Shown piece after piece: positions 44,880 through 55,310 of a stretch of 64,000 nt of DNA (its first letter is position 1; each line of letters starts with the position of its first letter). Both the position numbers and the translations under genes were made by a program. The notes under the pieces are model-generated. The model did not search any database. It was given only the letters and a program-made list of their open reading frames with translations, and was not told the origin of the DNA. This stretch comes from Neocallimastix lanati (nom. inval.) (taxonomy: Eukaryota > Neocallimastigomycota > Neocallimastigomycetes > Neocallimastigales > Neocallimastigaceae), in contig JACVTC010000200.1 in NCBI GenBank assembly GCA_016946835.1, forward strand, positions 62,001 to 126,000. Reading direction: 5' to 3'.

Positions 44880-47270
44880 TTATGGCACAATATTAAATAT
44901 TTTTATATATTTATCATTTAAGTTAAGTCCTTTCATATTATTTTTATATAATGCGTATTTTTGAGTTTCATCATCCCTTAATTCTTTTTCCCAATAGAAT
45001 GTTTTATACGGAACCCAGACAGTTTTAATATTTTTCTTAATTTCTAAATATTTCAGATAGATATCATCAGCTGTTATACATTTAAATATTTCGTTTATAT
45101 TAAAATCTGATATATTTAATATATCTGGAGGATATAAAATTCCGCCAATTCCTACAGCTAATAAATCATACGAAGGATTAATTTCATTTGTATAACGTTT
45201 TTTCCATTTACGGTATGGTGCTATTTCGTTTGAACCTCTTATCATCTGATATTTATGAACTACTCTTCCATGAACACAATTAGGGTATTTCATATAGCTT
45301 TTATACATAGATTCTATCAAATCCGAAGTATATATAACGTCATCATCAATTGTAATTATGGCGTAATCCTTATATTTTTTCATTACATCAAAATATTTTT
45401 TATGTGGTTTAAAGTCAATTTCTGTCTCAATTAATTCTAACCTCTTCTCATTTACCATATTCATTATTTCTTCTGTTAAATATTCATAATCACCTTTATA
45501 AATTGTTAAAATAACTTTATATGGTTTCAAAGAATTATTAAATATTGATTCTAATACTAAATGTAATTTTTTGAATCTTTGCTTATATGATGTAATTGAT
45601 ACGATTAATTTCTTTTGTCTTTCTATTGATTTAGATTTATATTCCGGAATATATTCAATTATTCTTTCGTTTATACTAGAAAGAATTTCATTTTCAATAT
45701 TAAGTGATTCTATGGTCAAGCATTTGTTTTTATCTAAAATATTTAATGAAAAATCATATATTTTTGAAGTCTGTCTCAATATTTTATCTTCAATAATATT
45801 AAATGCATACAACCACATTTCATAGGATGATGAGGATATTTTTTTATATAACATCTCATTGAAAAATCTTTCATCTGAAAATGTATGTTTTGGATAATAA
45901 ACACCACCTATACCATATAAAGGCATACTTGTTTGAAAAATCATATTTGGAACAACATTAATTTCTAAACCATTCCTTAATTTATATCCATTTAATTTAT
46001 TTAATTTCATTTCACTATCGAAGTTATATGAAAATATACCACATAAAACATCATTTGGATATATTTTATGGTCATGTTGAAACATTTCTATATAATCAAA
46101 GTTTCTAAGAATATTATCTTCAACTATCATAATATCATTTTCTTGATAAAACTTTATGAATGTAAATATATTTTTATCCCATATTATTGTCACCCATTTA
46201 TTTTCAATAAGGGTTTTTAAATCAACTGGTAAATCATCATTACCATTCAAAAAGTCCTTTTTATTCAATATAATAAAGCATTGATAGGATGAAATATTAG
46301 CAGATTGGAACAATAATGAATATATTACTTCAACTATAACATTTATATTTTTTGAAGAAGATTTTATTAAAATAATTAGAGTATTATTTGTTAATATATT
46401 ATTGTTTTTTTTCAATAGAAAATAATTTTTAATTTCATTTGAAATAATTACTTTTTCTTTCACTAAGTTTTTATATTTTCTTATATTATATTTATTTTTA
46501 TAATCTTCTATTAAAATTTTATCTTGCTCATTACTTTTTTTACCTTCATTTCTATTTTTTTTAATATTACTGATTCTCTTCTTATTTTTCTTAGTATAAT
46601 TTTTATCAATATTATTATTATCATTATTTTCATTCATTATATTAACTAATTCACTTAATTTAAATTTACATTTATTATAAGATTTGTATGATAGTTCATC
46701 AATAATGAAAATATTTTCCATGTAATTAATATTTGCAAATGATAATTTATTATTATTAAAATTTAAATCATTCAAATAATATAAATATGCTTTATTTTTA
46801 ATATTATATTCCATTTTTTTTAATCCTAATTTTAACTTATTATTCCCTTCAAAATAAATTATATCTTTCCGTTTTAAAGGGTTAGGGGTTAGTGATATTT
46901 CACCAGTCAATTCAAATTCAGTACCATTTTTAACTCTTAATATTTCATTTTTTAAGCTACTAATAATTGTATTTTCCAATGATATGGTAATATTATTTAA
47001 ATTCTCATTAATTAATATTATTGGCTTTTCAAAATTTAATAATGAAGCATTTATGAAATTTATATTAATATTACTAGAGTTAATAACTATACTTGCTTTA
47101 TTTGAATTTCCTTTAATGAAATATTTACCAGTTTTATTAATTTCTAATTCAGTACCAAAAATTTTATAATTATCATTTGATATTGTGTTATTTAAAAATC
47201 TTATAGTAATATTTGTTGCTTTTATTATATCAAAAAGCAAATGAAATAAAAGAATATAATAAATTTTCAT
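44880..47270 (-). CDS. secreted beta-helix plus tandem glycosyltransferase-domain protein (right copy)
   Basis: Protein identical to the 11783-14173 copy. The start is the ATG at 47270; the upstream in-frame TTG at 47306 is unlikely. It has the same four-part build: signal peptide or anchor, Cthe_2159-like beta-helix, Lys/Asn linker, a glycosyltransferase unit with a degenerate acidic motif (VEDN) and a second one with IDDD. Its full upstream region (47271-48096) is in the arm as well, so this copy should be regulated like the left one unless the nearby retroelement debris matters. The duplication doubles the dosage of this gene together with the neighbouring GT2-GT4 gene. Confidence 0.82.
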   Translation of the reverse strand: MKIYYILLFHLLFDIIKATNITIRFLNNTISNDNYKIFGTELEINKTGKYFIKGNSNKASIVINSSNININFINASLLNFEKPIILINENLNNITISLENTIISSLKNEILRVKNGTEFELTGEISLTPNPLKRKDIIYFEGNNKLKLGLKKMEYNIKNKAYLYYLNDLNFNNNKLSFANINYMENIFIIDELSYKSYNKCKFKLSELVNIMNENNDNNNIDKNYTKKNKKRISNIKKNRNEGKKSNEQDKILIEDYKNKYNIRKYKNLVKEKVIISNEIKNYFLLKKNNNILTNNTLIILIKSSSKNINVIVEVIYSLLFQSANISSYQCFIILNKKDFLNGNDDLPVDLKTLIENKWVTIIWDKNIFTFIKFYQENDIMIVEDNILRNFDYIEMFQHDHKIYPNDVLCGIFSYNFDSEMKLNKLNGYKLRNGLEINVVPNMIFQTSMPLYGIGGVYYPKHTFSDERFFNEMLYKKISSSSYEMWLYAFNIIEDKILRQTSKIYDFSLNILDKNKCLTIESLNIENEILSSINERIIEYIPEYKSKSIERQKKLIVSITSYKQRFKKLHLVLESIFNNSLKPYKVILTIYKGDYEYLTEEIMNMVNEKRLELIETEIDFKPHKKYFDVMKKYKDYAIITIDDDVIYTSDLIESMYKSYMKYPNCVHGRVVHKYQMIRGSNEIAPYRKWKKRYTNEINPSYDLLAVGIGGILYPPDILNISDFNINEIFKCITADDIYLKYLEIKKNIKTVWVPYKTFYWEKELRDDETQKYALYKNNMKGLNLNDKYIKIFNIVP

Positions 47271-48096
47271 TTTATTTAATGGAAATATTGTAATATTATA
47301 AAACAATTGTTACTACATTACTAATTCTAAAATAATATATATATGATTTTATTTTTATTTACTATAGAATTTTTTTTAAATTGGAATTAAAAATATTTGT
47401 TCTATTTATATGAATATAATATTAATTTCAATCTTTTATAAATATTATTTCTATAATTTTTAAATTCAGTTTATTTAAAATTAGTTTTATATATTTATAT
47501 TTATATATTATTAATAATTTACTTTAAAAAATAATTTATACATGAGTAATAAAAATATTAATTTTAATTATATGAAATTATATTTTAGGAATATGAAATA
47601 TTTATATATTTTCATGTTATTATAAAATTTTAATTTATTAATTTAAAATTATTTTACCATTATATTTTAATAATAATTTATTTTATAATTTATATTAGTT
47701 TATTTTTAATAGTGATAAAATTAAAAAATAATCAACAATAAATAATAAAAAATTTAAAAATGAAAGAAAAAAAATTAATTTAAGGAATAAATTCTTTTTA
47801 TAAATATTTTTTCTCTACATTTAAATTTTTTATAAAATAACAAAAATAATTATATATTTTGAATCATTAGAAAATTGTTATATTTATTATTTTTATTTAT
47901 ATATTCTATATATTTAACATATAAATTATATAAAATATATAGAAATGACGAAAAAAAGTATTTACTCTCTAAATTAAAATAATGAAATTAAAATGATATT
48001 TTGAATTATAATATAGTTAAATTATTTTAAATTAAAAATTCAATTCAATAATCTTAATTGAATTTCTTTATTTTATAAATTTTTAAAATATTTAAA
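47271..48096. other. AT-rich upstream region of the right beta-helix/glycosyltransferase copy
   Basis: Mirror of 10957-11782. Nothing recognised. Confidence 0.4.
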
Positions 48097-48787
48097 TGTT
48101 AGAAATATAAATATAAAGTCTTATAATTAGATTAATTTAAGGAGTAATATTATATATTTTAATATATGTGTAAGATATATGATAGATAATAATAATAAGC
48201 AGTATATTATGTCAATTATAAATAATACAAAAATGTATAATTTTATATATTGATGTTATTCTTATTTTTTTAACATAATAAAAATATTCTTATTCTAACA
48301 GATTAAGAGTCTCTGTTCTACAAACTGAGTTCGATTCAAAGAGAAGTCAAACATATATAATATTTATATTTATAATAAAAGTGTTTAAATATAATAAACT
48401 AATTAACTAATATTTAAACTAAGATCATAAATAGTTCTAATCAAAAAAAAATATATATGCATTAAATACACTCAGAACAAATTGTGAGATATAGATAAAT
48501 TGTGATATCATTAGTAAAGTCATAAATGTATTTTAAAAAATTCATAATTAAGACCAATAAAAAAATAATAATTCTAAAAAAATAATAATTCTAAAAAAAA
48601 AAAAATATATAATACAATAGTCATTTAATTTATTATTAAAAAAAAAAATATATAATAAAATAATCAGTTAATATTGAATTAAACTGAAAATAACAGAATT
48701 GTCAGTTAATATGCTAATAATTAAAATTTTAATCTGAAAATAAATACAATAATAGTCAGATAACATAAATTTTAATCTGTTTATAAT
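48097..48787 (+). mobile_element. F-family copia remnant: 5' LTR, primer site and hairpin leader (right copy)
   Basis: Plus-strand mirror of 10266-10956. LTR 48097-48300 (TGTTAGAAAT..TTCTAACA), then a primer-binding site from 48301 (GATTAAGAGTCTC, continuing TGTTCTACAAACTGAGTT). Its reverse complement reads as the D and anticodon arms of tRNA-Lys. Bulged hairpins lie at 48665-48686 (CAGTT-AAT-loop-ATT-A-AACTG) and 48757-48779 (CAGAT-AA-loop-TT-A-ATCTG). The leader is cut at 48787 by the A copy. The LTR is related to the one at 63787. Confidence 0.84.
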
Positions 48788-51700
48788 TATTAAACACCAA
48801 AAACAAATATTGAGAAAATTAGATATATTTTTAGAATAACATTTTGTATATAATACTTAATATTTAATTTTATTTATCTTTATTTTTTATAATTACAAAA
48901 ATGTATATATTTTTAACAAGGTTACATTTTATTTCTTTTATAATTTTACTTAAATATAATAATATTCTGATTGGGTAAAATATATTAAAGTCATTATTAA
49001 GTATTTATTTTTTTTTTATATTCTAACATTCCTCCTAAAATATGACTTTCCTAAAATGTCATATTTTTAATTTATATTATTTCAAATAAAATATAAATCA
49101 TCAATTTTTGTTAATAAGGAATTTCTAAATTTATCCATTAATGTCCCATTTAAATACTTCGTAAACCCATCAGCAAGATTGTTTTCAGATTTTATATATT
49201 TAAGATAGATTTTATTTTCTTTGACTATTTCTCTTATGTAATGAACCCTAATGTCTACATGCTTAGTTTTTGGGTTGATAGTTTGATTTGTAGCGTTATA
49301 AATAGCTGCTTTATTGTCAACATTTACTTCAATATTTTTAATATTTAAGTTCAATTCTTCGAATAAATTTAAGTACCATATACATTGTTTACCGCATTCA
49401 CTAAGACTGTAATATTCGGACTCGGCTGTTGAAGTCGATATTGATTTTTGTAACTTTGAACACCAGCTTGTTGGTGCACCACCAAATGTTATTAAGAATC
49501 CTGTTGTTGAACGTCTAGTTTCCAAGTCACCTCCGTAATCCGAATCGACATACGCTTTAACATTCGGATTATTTGTGAAATTTATTCCATATTTTTTAGT
49601 TCCTTTTAAATATCTTAATATTCTCATTACGTTATTCCAGTCTTCCATATTTGGTTCCTTTGCCCTTCTAGCTGCTTTTAATACTGAGAAGATAATGTCG
49701 GGTCTTGTACATATACTGAGATATAATAAATTTCCTATTATGCTTCTATATTTTGTTTCATCTACTTTTACCTTCCTAAGATCTTCATTTTCAATTGGAG
49801 TCATAATTCTAAGAGGTGTACAATTTTTCATATTAAACTTAGAAAGTAATTCATCTATATATCTGTGTTGATGTAAAAAGTAACCATTTTTATGTTTTAT
49901 AAATTTTATTCCAATAATATAATCAACATTACCTATATCTTTCATTTTGAACTTTTTCTCAATTAATAATTTTACACTTTCTATTGTTTTCTTTGATCCT
50001 GATATTAAAATATCATCCACATATAGAGCTAACATACTTAAAAGTTTTCCTTTATTAAATTTAACGTACAGACAAGGTTCACTTATAAGTCTTTTATATC
50101 CAATTTTTATTAGATAGCCATTTAATTTATCATTCCACTTGGCACCACTTTGTTTCAGTCCATATATTGCCTTCTTCAATTTCCAAAATTTCTTATTGTA
50201 ATCTTCATGTCCTTTGGGTGGTTTCATATACAAATCTTCATTTAATTCAGCATTTAAATAGGCGGCAGTTATATCTATTTGGTTTATTTCAAAATTGTTC
50301 TGAGTGGCAATTGCTGTAAAGATTCTTATTGAATCCTGTTTTAAGGTAGGTGCAAAGGTTTCTTTATAATCTATGCCGTATTCTTGCGTAAATCCCTTTG
50401 CTACTAATCTTGATTTTCTTTTGATTATTTCTCCATTTGAGTTTCGTTTGAATTTGAAAATCCATCTTGATGATATTAAGTTTGCGTTCTTAGGTATTTT
50501 ATCAATTGTTTCATATACTTTTAGATTTCTCATATTGTCGAGTTCATTATCGACTGATTTTAACCATTCATTTTTATCATTTAAATTAAAGATATCATCA
50601 TAATTATTTGGTTCTCGTAATTCTTTTAATGATTTTTGTTTTTTGTTATTTGAATTTAATATGAAGTTTTCATTTCTATTTCGTTTTCCTAAATGTATGG
50701 AAGATTCTATGTTAAATAATTTGTTATTCGTTAAGTTATTAATGATTCGTTGTTCATTGTTGTTATCTTTATTATTGTTTGAATTATATCTGTCTATATT
50801 TGAATTATTATGATTGTTTTTATTACTGACAGTGATCATATTGTCGTTTTTATTAATATTATTGTTTATTTTGTTATTATTGCTGTTGGTAGTGTTGTTG
50901 TTGCTGTTTGTGTTATCGTTGTTATTAATTTTATTGTTACTTGTGTTATTGTTATTATTATTGTCGTTGTTGTCAATGTTATTATCTTGAGATTCTATAT
51001 TATTATTATAATCTTTGTTTTGATTATTATTAATATTTTTGATGTTGTTATTATTGTTGTTTCTTCTTTTGTTATATGTTCTTTTATTTTTTATTTGAAT
51101 GTTTTTACTTGGTATATTATTTTCATTTATTTGAGTATTATTGTCTAATATTTGAATATTATTTGACTTATTGTTATTATATTGATAATACGGATTATTA
51201 TTGTTAGTATTATTGAAGTCTTTGCCGTGGTTTATATCATACGTGTTATCATAAAAGTAGGTATTATCATTCCTCCTTATTATATTATTGGGAATAAAAT
51301 TTGAGATGTCATTATCGCAATGAGATAAATGTGAATTTCCTGATGTAAATTCAAAGAATTCAACATTTCGTGAAATTATAATTTTATTATTTGTAATATC
51401 AAGAATTTTGTATGCTGTGGGATTATCAACATACCCCAAGAATATGCCAGGAGATGAGTTATTTTGAAATTTGGTGCGGAATAGTTTTGGAACGTAATAA
51501 AAAACTTTACATCCGAAGACACGTATGTTTGAATAATCAACTTTGTTATTGGTTAGAAGTTCATATGGAATTTTATTATTTATCCCTTTATGAGGGATTC
51601 GATTATGAATGTAGTTGGAGGTAGAGACGGCATCTTCCCAAAATTGTAAGCTAAGTTTTGCGTCATTTAACATTGACTTTGCAGAATTGATTATAGTGCC

Positions 51701-54081
51701 GTTGAATCGTTCAATCCTACCATTTTGTTGTGGGTGGTAGGGAACAGTAAATTGATGTTGTATTCCAAAGTCAATGCAAAATTGTTTGAAATTTTTGTTG
51801 TTAAATTCGGTACCATTATCTGTACGGATATATTGAATTCTTTTGTTAAATTGATTTTTTATTTTATTAAACCAATTAAGGAAGTGATAAAAAGTTTCTG
51901 ATTTACTCTTCATAAAGAGAGTCCACCCAAATCTTGAATGGTCATCCAAAATGGTTAAGATATATTTATTGTCATAGATAGAGTTTTGTATTGGACCTAT
52001 AAGATCCATGTGTATGAGTTGAAATATATTTTTGGCTCTATTATGTGATGATTTGAAGGGCTTATTTTTAAGTTTTGAATAACTACAAATAGGGCACTTT
52101 GAGTTTATGTTGATTTTTAAAATTTTATTTTTGATACTATTGATATTAAAATGGGCAAAACGACGATGCCATAAATTTAGTTTATCAATTGATTTTAAAT
52201 GTGTATAATTGATTTCAACCAAATTATTATTATGTTGGTTGTTTTGAAAATTTAATGGTTGAGTTGAAATCCAAAATTTAAATGTATTAGATTGGTTCGA
52301 TTTAATTGATAATATTCTTTGATTGTGTTCGTCATAAATTAGTGCATATGATTTATTATTAGTATTATTGAAAATTATTTTGTATCCTTGTTGTGTAAGA
52401 TTTCCAATTGATAATAAATTTCTATTTATTTTTGGTGAGTAATAAACATTCTTAATGATTATTTTGTGATTACTAATGTATCCTATGAGATCTCCTTTAA
52501 ATTGTGTTGATATAACCTGATTATTAGCTAAATAAACTTTGTCATTGCACTTTTGAATATTATGTAATTTATTTAAATGACCAGTAATATTTATTGATGC
52601 GCCGGAGTCCAATATCCAACACATCATTTCTTTTTGTTTATTTTCTTCGTTTTGTTTATTTACTTCGGCAAAATTAATATCAAGGTTTTCTTGAGAATTG
52701 TAATCCTTGGTAAAAGAATCGGCATAGCTTGTATCGTACCTTTCTTTTTCCATGAAATTTGCATAATTTCTACGTTTATTATATTTTCTTTTAAAATTAT
52801 TTCTTCTTCTTTTGAAAATTTTTCTTCTTTTGTTATTATTTTTATCATCTCTTCTAATTTTACAGTCATAAAAGAAATGGCTCCATTTACCACAGTAATT
52901 ACATCTACCATTTTTGGTCTTTTTAGTAGATGTTTTTATTTTAGTAAGTTTTTTCTTATTTGTATTAATGTTAGTATTATTTTCTATTGAAAATATATTT
53001 TTATTATTTTGATTATTTGTTAAGGATTCTTTTAGGTTTGAAGAGATTATTTCAGGCAATACATCCTTAACATATTCACTGCATTTATTCCAATCATTTT
53101 TAAATTGAAACACATTAATCCAACGGAGTTCTTCTGGGAGGCTTCTGTTAAAGATGCCTACTTTAACACTTGATTCAATGTCATTATCTATTTTCTCGAG
53201 TTCATCAAGTGTGTTCTGTAGTTCAGCAATAAATATATTAATGTCCACTTCTGGGTTATACTTCAAATTATCGAGTTTGGTTTTAAGTTCTAATTTACGC
53301 GTGTTGATGTTTTTGGTAAAAGATCTTTTTAGAATCTTCCACAATTCAAAGGCGGTTTTATTTGATCCTTGCACAATGTCTTGTGTTTTTTCTCCAATAC
53401 TGTTTAGGACGATCCATTTTGTTGTGATATCGTTATTGATATCAACTACATTGGTGTTTTTGTCATACACCAATGTGTCATCAAATTCATCTTCGATATA
53501 CTCAGATAGGTCATCTTGTATATCTCTCTTCCTTAATTTCTTAACTTTTTCTTTGGTGATATAGCCAACTAGGTTGTTAATTGATAATAGATGAAGGATT
53601 TTGGTTCTCCATCTATTATAGTTTTCACTATTTAATTCAACTACTCTGTTAAAATTTTCAGAGTAGTTAAATTTAATTGTTGGCCTGATGTCAATGGGTT
53701 CTTCAATGGTAATTACTTCATTTCTATTGTTTCTTCTTGTGTTAGCCATTGTGGAGAATTTTAAATTAATTTATTTTTTAATAATTTATTAATATTTTAT
53801 ATTATGCGAATATTTTTTTTATTCAAAATTTTAAAGAATAATTGATGAGGGATATGTTGTATGTCTGGATTGTTTATTTATACATATTTAATATATTGAT
53901 TAAAACCTTATTCTATTTTCATTAAATAAATGTAAATTGAAATGTATATTGTTTAATATTTCCTTGATAATTTATAATGAACTTTAATAATATATATTTT
54001 TTGATAATTGGTTAAGTTATATTTATTACTTAATAAAAAAAAAGTTATAAAATAATATATTTCAGAATTATGATTGGTTTC
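48788..54081 (-). mobile_element. copia A, right-arm copy, lacking its 5' LTR, primer site and hairpins
   Basis: Runs from the 3' LTR (49028-48788 on the minus strand) through an intact gag-pol to position 54081 in the leader. There the D element replaces everything that should follow. Without a 5' LTR this copy has lost its normal promoter and primer site and cannot complete its own cycle, although its protein could still be made if transcribed from elsewhere. Confidence 0.94.
49082..53749 (-). CDS. copia A Gag-Pol polyprotein (right copy)
   Basis: 1555 residues, identical to the left copy except residue 880, Pro instead of Gln, in the Asn-rich linker between integrase and reverse transcriptase (base 51111). 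All catalytic motifs are present: zinc knuckle at about 283-296, LDSGAS protease, D,D-35-E integrase, YVDD at 1243-1246, and RNase H. The frame is open but the element around it has lost its 5' LTR. Confidence 0.95.
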   Translation of the reverse strand: MANTRRNNRNEVITIEEPIDIRPTIKFNYSENFNRVVELNSENYNRWRTKILHLLSINNLVGYITKEKVKKLRKRDIQDDLSEYIEDEFDDTLVYDKNTNVVDINNDITTKWIVLNSIGEKTQDIVQGSNKTAFELWKILKRSFTKNINTRKLELKTKLDNLKYNPEVDINIFIAELQNTLDELEKIDNDIESSVKVGIFNRSLPEELRWINVFQFKNDWNKCSEYVKDVLPEIISSNLKESLTNNQNNKNIFSIENNTNINTNKKKLTKIKTSTKKTKNGRCNYCGKWSHFFYDCKIRRDDKNNNKRRKIFKRRRNNFKRKYNKRRNYANFMEKERYDTSYADSFTKDYNSQENLDINFAEVNKQNEENKQKEMMCWILDSGASINITGHLNKLHNIQKCNDKVYLANNQVISTQFKGDLIGYISNHKIIIKNVYYSPKINRNLLSIGNLTQQGYKIIFNNTNNKSYALIYDEHNQRILSIKSNQSNTFKFWISTQPLNFQNNQHNNNLVEINYTHLKSIDKLNLWHRRFAHFNINSIKNKILKININSKCPICSYSKLKNKPFKSSHNRAKNIFQLIHMDLIGPIQNSIYDNKYILTILDDHSRFGWTLFMKSKSETFYHFLNWFNKIKNQFNKRIQYIRTDNGTEFNNKNFKQFCIDFGIQHQFTVPYHPQQNGRIERFNGTIINSAKSMLNDAKLSLQFWEDAVSTSNYIHNRIPHKGINNKIPYELLTNNKVDYSNIRVFGCKVFYYVPKLFRTKFQNNSSPGIFLGYVDNPTAYKILDITNNKIIISRNVEFFEFTSGNSHLSHCDNDISNFIPNNIIRRNDNTYFYDNTYDINHGKDFNNTNNNNPYYQYNNNKSNNIQILDNNTQINENNIPSKNIQIKNKRTYNKRRNNNNNNIKNINNNQNKDYNNNIESQDNNIDNNDNNNNNNTSNNKINNNDNTNSNNNTTNSNNNKINNNINKNDNMITVSNKNNHNNSNIDRYNSNNNKDNNNEQRIINNLTNNKLFNIESSIHLGKRNRNENFILNSNNKKQKSLKELREPNNYDDIFNLNDKNEWLKSVDNELDNMRNLKVYETIDKIPKNANLISSRWIFKFKRNSNGEIIKRKSRLVAKGFTQEYGIDYKETFAPTLKQDSIRIFTAIATQNNFEINQIDITAAYLNAELNEDLYMKPPKGHEDYNKKFWKLKKAIYGLKQSGAKWNDKLNGYLIKIGYKRLISEPCLYVKFNKGKLLSMLALYVDDILISGSKKTIESVKLLIEKKFKMKDIGNVDYIIGIKFIKHKNGYFLHQHRYIDELLSKFNMKNCTPLRIMTPIENEDLRKVKVDETKYRSIIGNLLYLSICTRPDIIFSVLKAARRAKEPNMEDWNNVMRILRYLKGTKKYGINFTNNPNVKAYVDSDYGGDLETRRSTTGFLITFGGAPTSWCSKLQKSISTSTAESEYYSLSECGKQCIWYLNLFEELNLNIKNIEVNVDNKAAIYNATNQTINPKTKHVDIRVHYIREIVKENKIYLKYIKSENNLADGFTKYLNGTLMDKFRNSLLTKIDDLYFI

Positions 54082-54349
54082 TGTTAGAGACGAAATCGTT
54101 ACATACATTTATTTATATTATTAATTTAAATCAACCAATAATTAATCTTTAATTAAATTAAATAATGTTAACTAAGATATAAAATATGAAATAAATTTAA
54201 TGTAAAAATATCTCTTAGAAAATATATATATCCTCATAATAAAAATTATTAATAAACATTTTATAATATTACTCATAACATAAAATACTTTGTTATATTG
54301 TTTTTATTAATACAGTGTTTGTCTTAGATTTATAAATTTGTTTTTCACA
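54082..54349 (+). repeat. 5' LTR of copia D
   Basis: TGTTAGAGAC to TTTTTCACA. The right inverted-repeat arm ends at its first base. A truncated relative lies at 2504. Confidence 0.93.
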
Positions 54350-54380
54350 GATTAAGAGTCTCAACTCTTCAGTTGAGCTA
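54350..54380 (+). promoter_or_regulatory. primer-binding site of copia D
   Basis: GATTAAGAGTCTC followed by AACTCTTCAGTTGAGCTA. The reverse complement reads TAGCTCAACTG..AGAG, then TTGAGACTCTTAATC: D-arm and anticodon arm of tRNA-Lys(CUU). Confidence 0.86.
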
Positions 54381-54672
54381 TCAATAAAGCTAAGTTGGAA
54401 TAAATAAAACATAAAATCAATTTATCATTAATATCCTAACTAATAAAATTATATTTTTATTATTTTCATAATATTCATTATAGAAACAAAAAGTAATAAT
54501 CAATATTTATAGACAAATATTACAAAACAAAGGTGAGAATATATTGTAATAGGCCATAGTTATTTTTGATTTTTTTAAAAAAAAAAAAAAAAAATAATAT
54601 AAATATATATACATAATTATATAAATAAAAATAATAAAATAAATAAAATAAAAAATAAAATAAAATAATAGT

Positions 54673-54870
54673 CAACTAGTTCATCTAAGTTGAGAATTAT
54701 TGAAAATAAAAAATAAATGCAAACTAGCTAAGTTGTAAATAATTGATATTAAAATATAAATAATTGTCAACTAGCTAGGTTGAATAAAAATAAAAATAAA
54801 ATAAATATCAACTAGTTAAGTTGTAAATAATTGACTATTAAATAAAAATAATTGACAACTAACTATGTTG
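54673..54870 (+). repeat. array of five hairpins in the copia D leader
   Basis: Units at 54673-54692, 54720-54735, 54768-54782, 54809-54823 and 54856-54870. The first is CAACT-AG-(5-nt loop)-CT-A-AGTTG, the same fold as in B (5 bp, 3' A bulge, 2 bp, 5-nt loop; 20 nt) with a different stem sequence. The others are shorter, CAACT-(5-7 nt)-RGTTG, one using a U-G pair. Confidence 0.8.
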
Positions 54871-55310
54871 AAAATAATTGAAATAAATAATAGTAATTTA
54901 TGTCATTAAAACTAGGGGTTAAGAATAAATAAAACTTAAATTAAATTAATATAGAATAAAAGCAATCAAATACATTTATAGTTATAGACAAAGTAATTTC
55001 AATATTCACAACAATATATATATATACAAAACAAAATTTGTTACTATTAATAGTACCCAATGAATTTAAATGGTTTATATTTTTTATTTTTATATACGAA
55101 TCAAAGGACATATATAATATAAACAAAATTTATTTTTAATATAAATATATATAATTTTAATATATAATTAATAAAATAATAAAAATAATATATATAAAAT
55201 AGAATATCCTAAAACACAAAATTCTCTTCTGATATTAAATAATTTAAAACAATATTAAAAATTAAATATAAGATATATTAATATTACTTCAATTATTAAT
55301 AAAGAATAAA

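Larger units (their letters stand above)
39787..54082. repeat. right arm of the ~14.3-kb inverted repeat
   Basis: Pairs with 4971-19266 in constant register (sum 59053). It ends inward in a hybrid LTR and outward exactly at the first base of the copia D 5' LTR. It therefore lacks the 5' LTR, primer site and hairpins that the left copy of element A keeps. Confidence 0.95.

Noticed and set aside
48301-48335. tRNA-Lys gene fragment
   Set aside because: Only the D and anticodon arms are represented, in antisense, directly after an LTR. It is a primer-binding site. No complete tRNA gene was recognised in the window.
54941-55126. 61-codon minus-strand ORF in the copia D leader
   Set aside because: It lies in untranslated leader sequence shared, with changes, by the F-family remnant at 3140-3360 where the frame is not kept.
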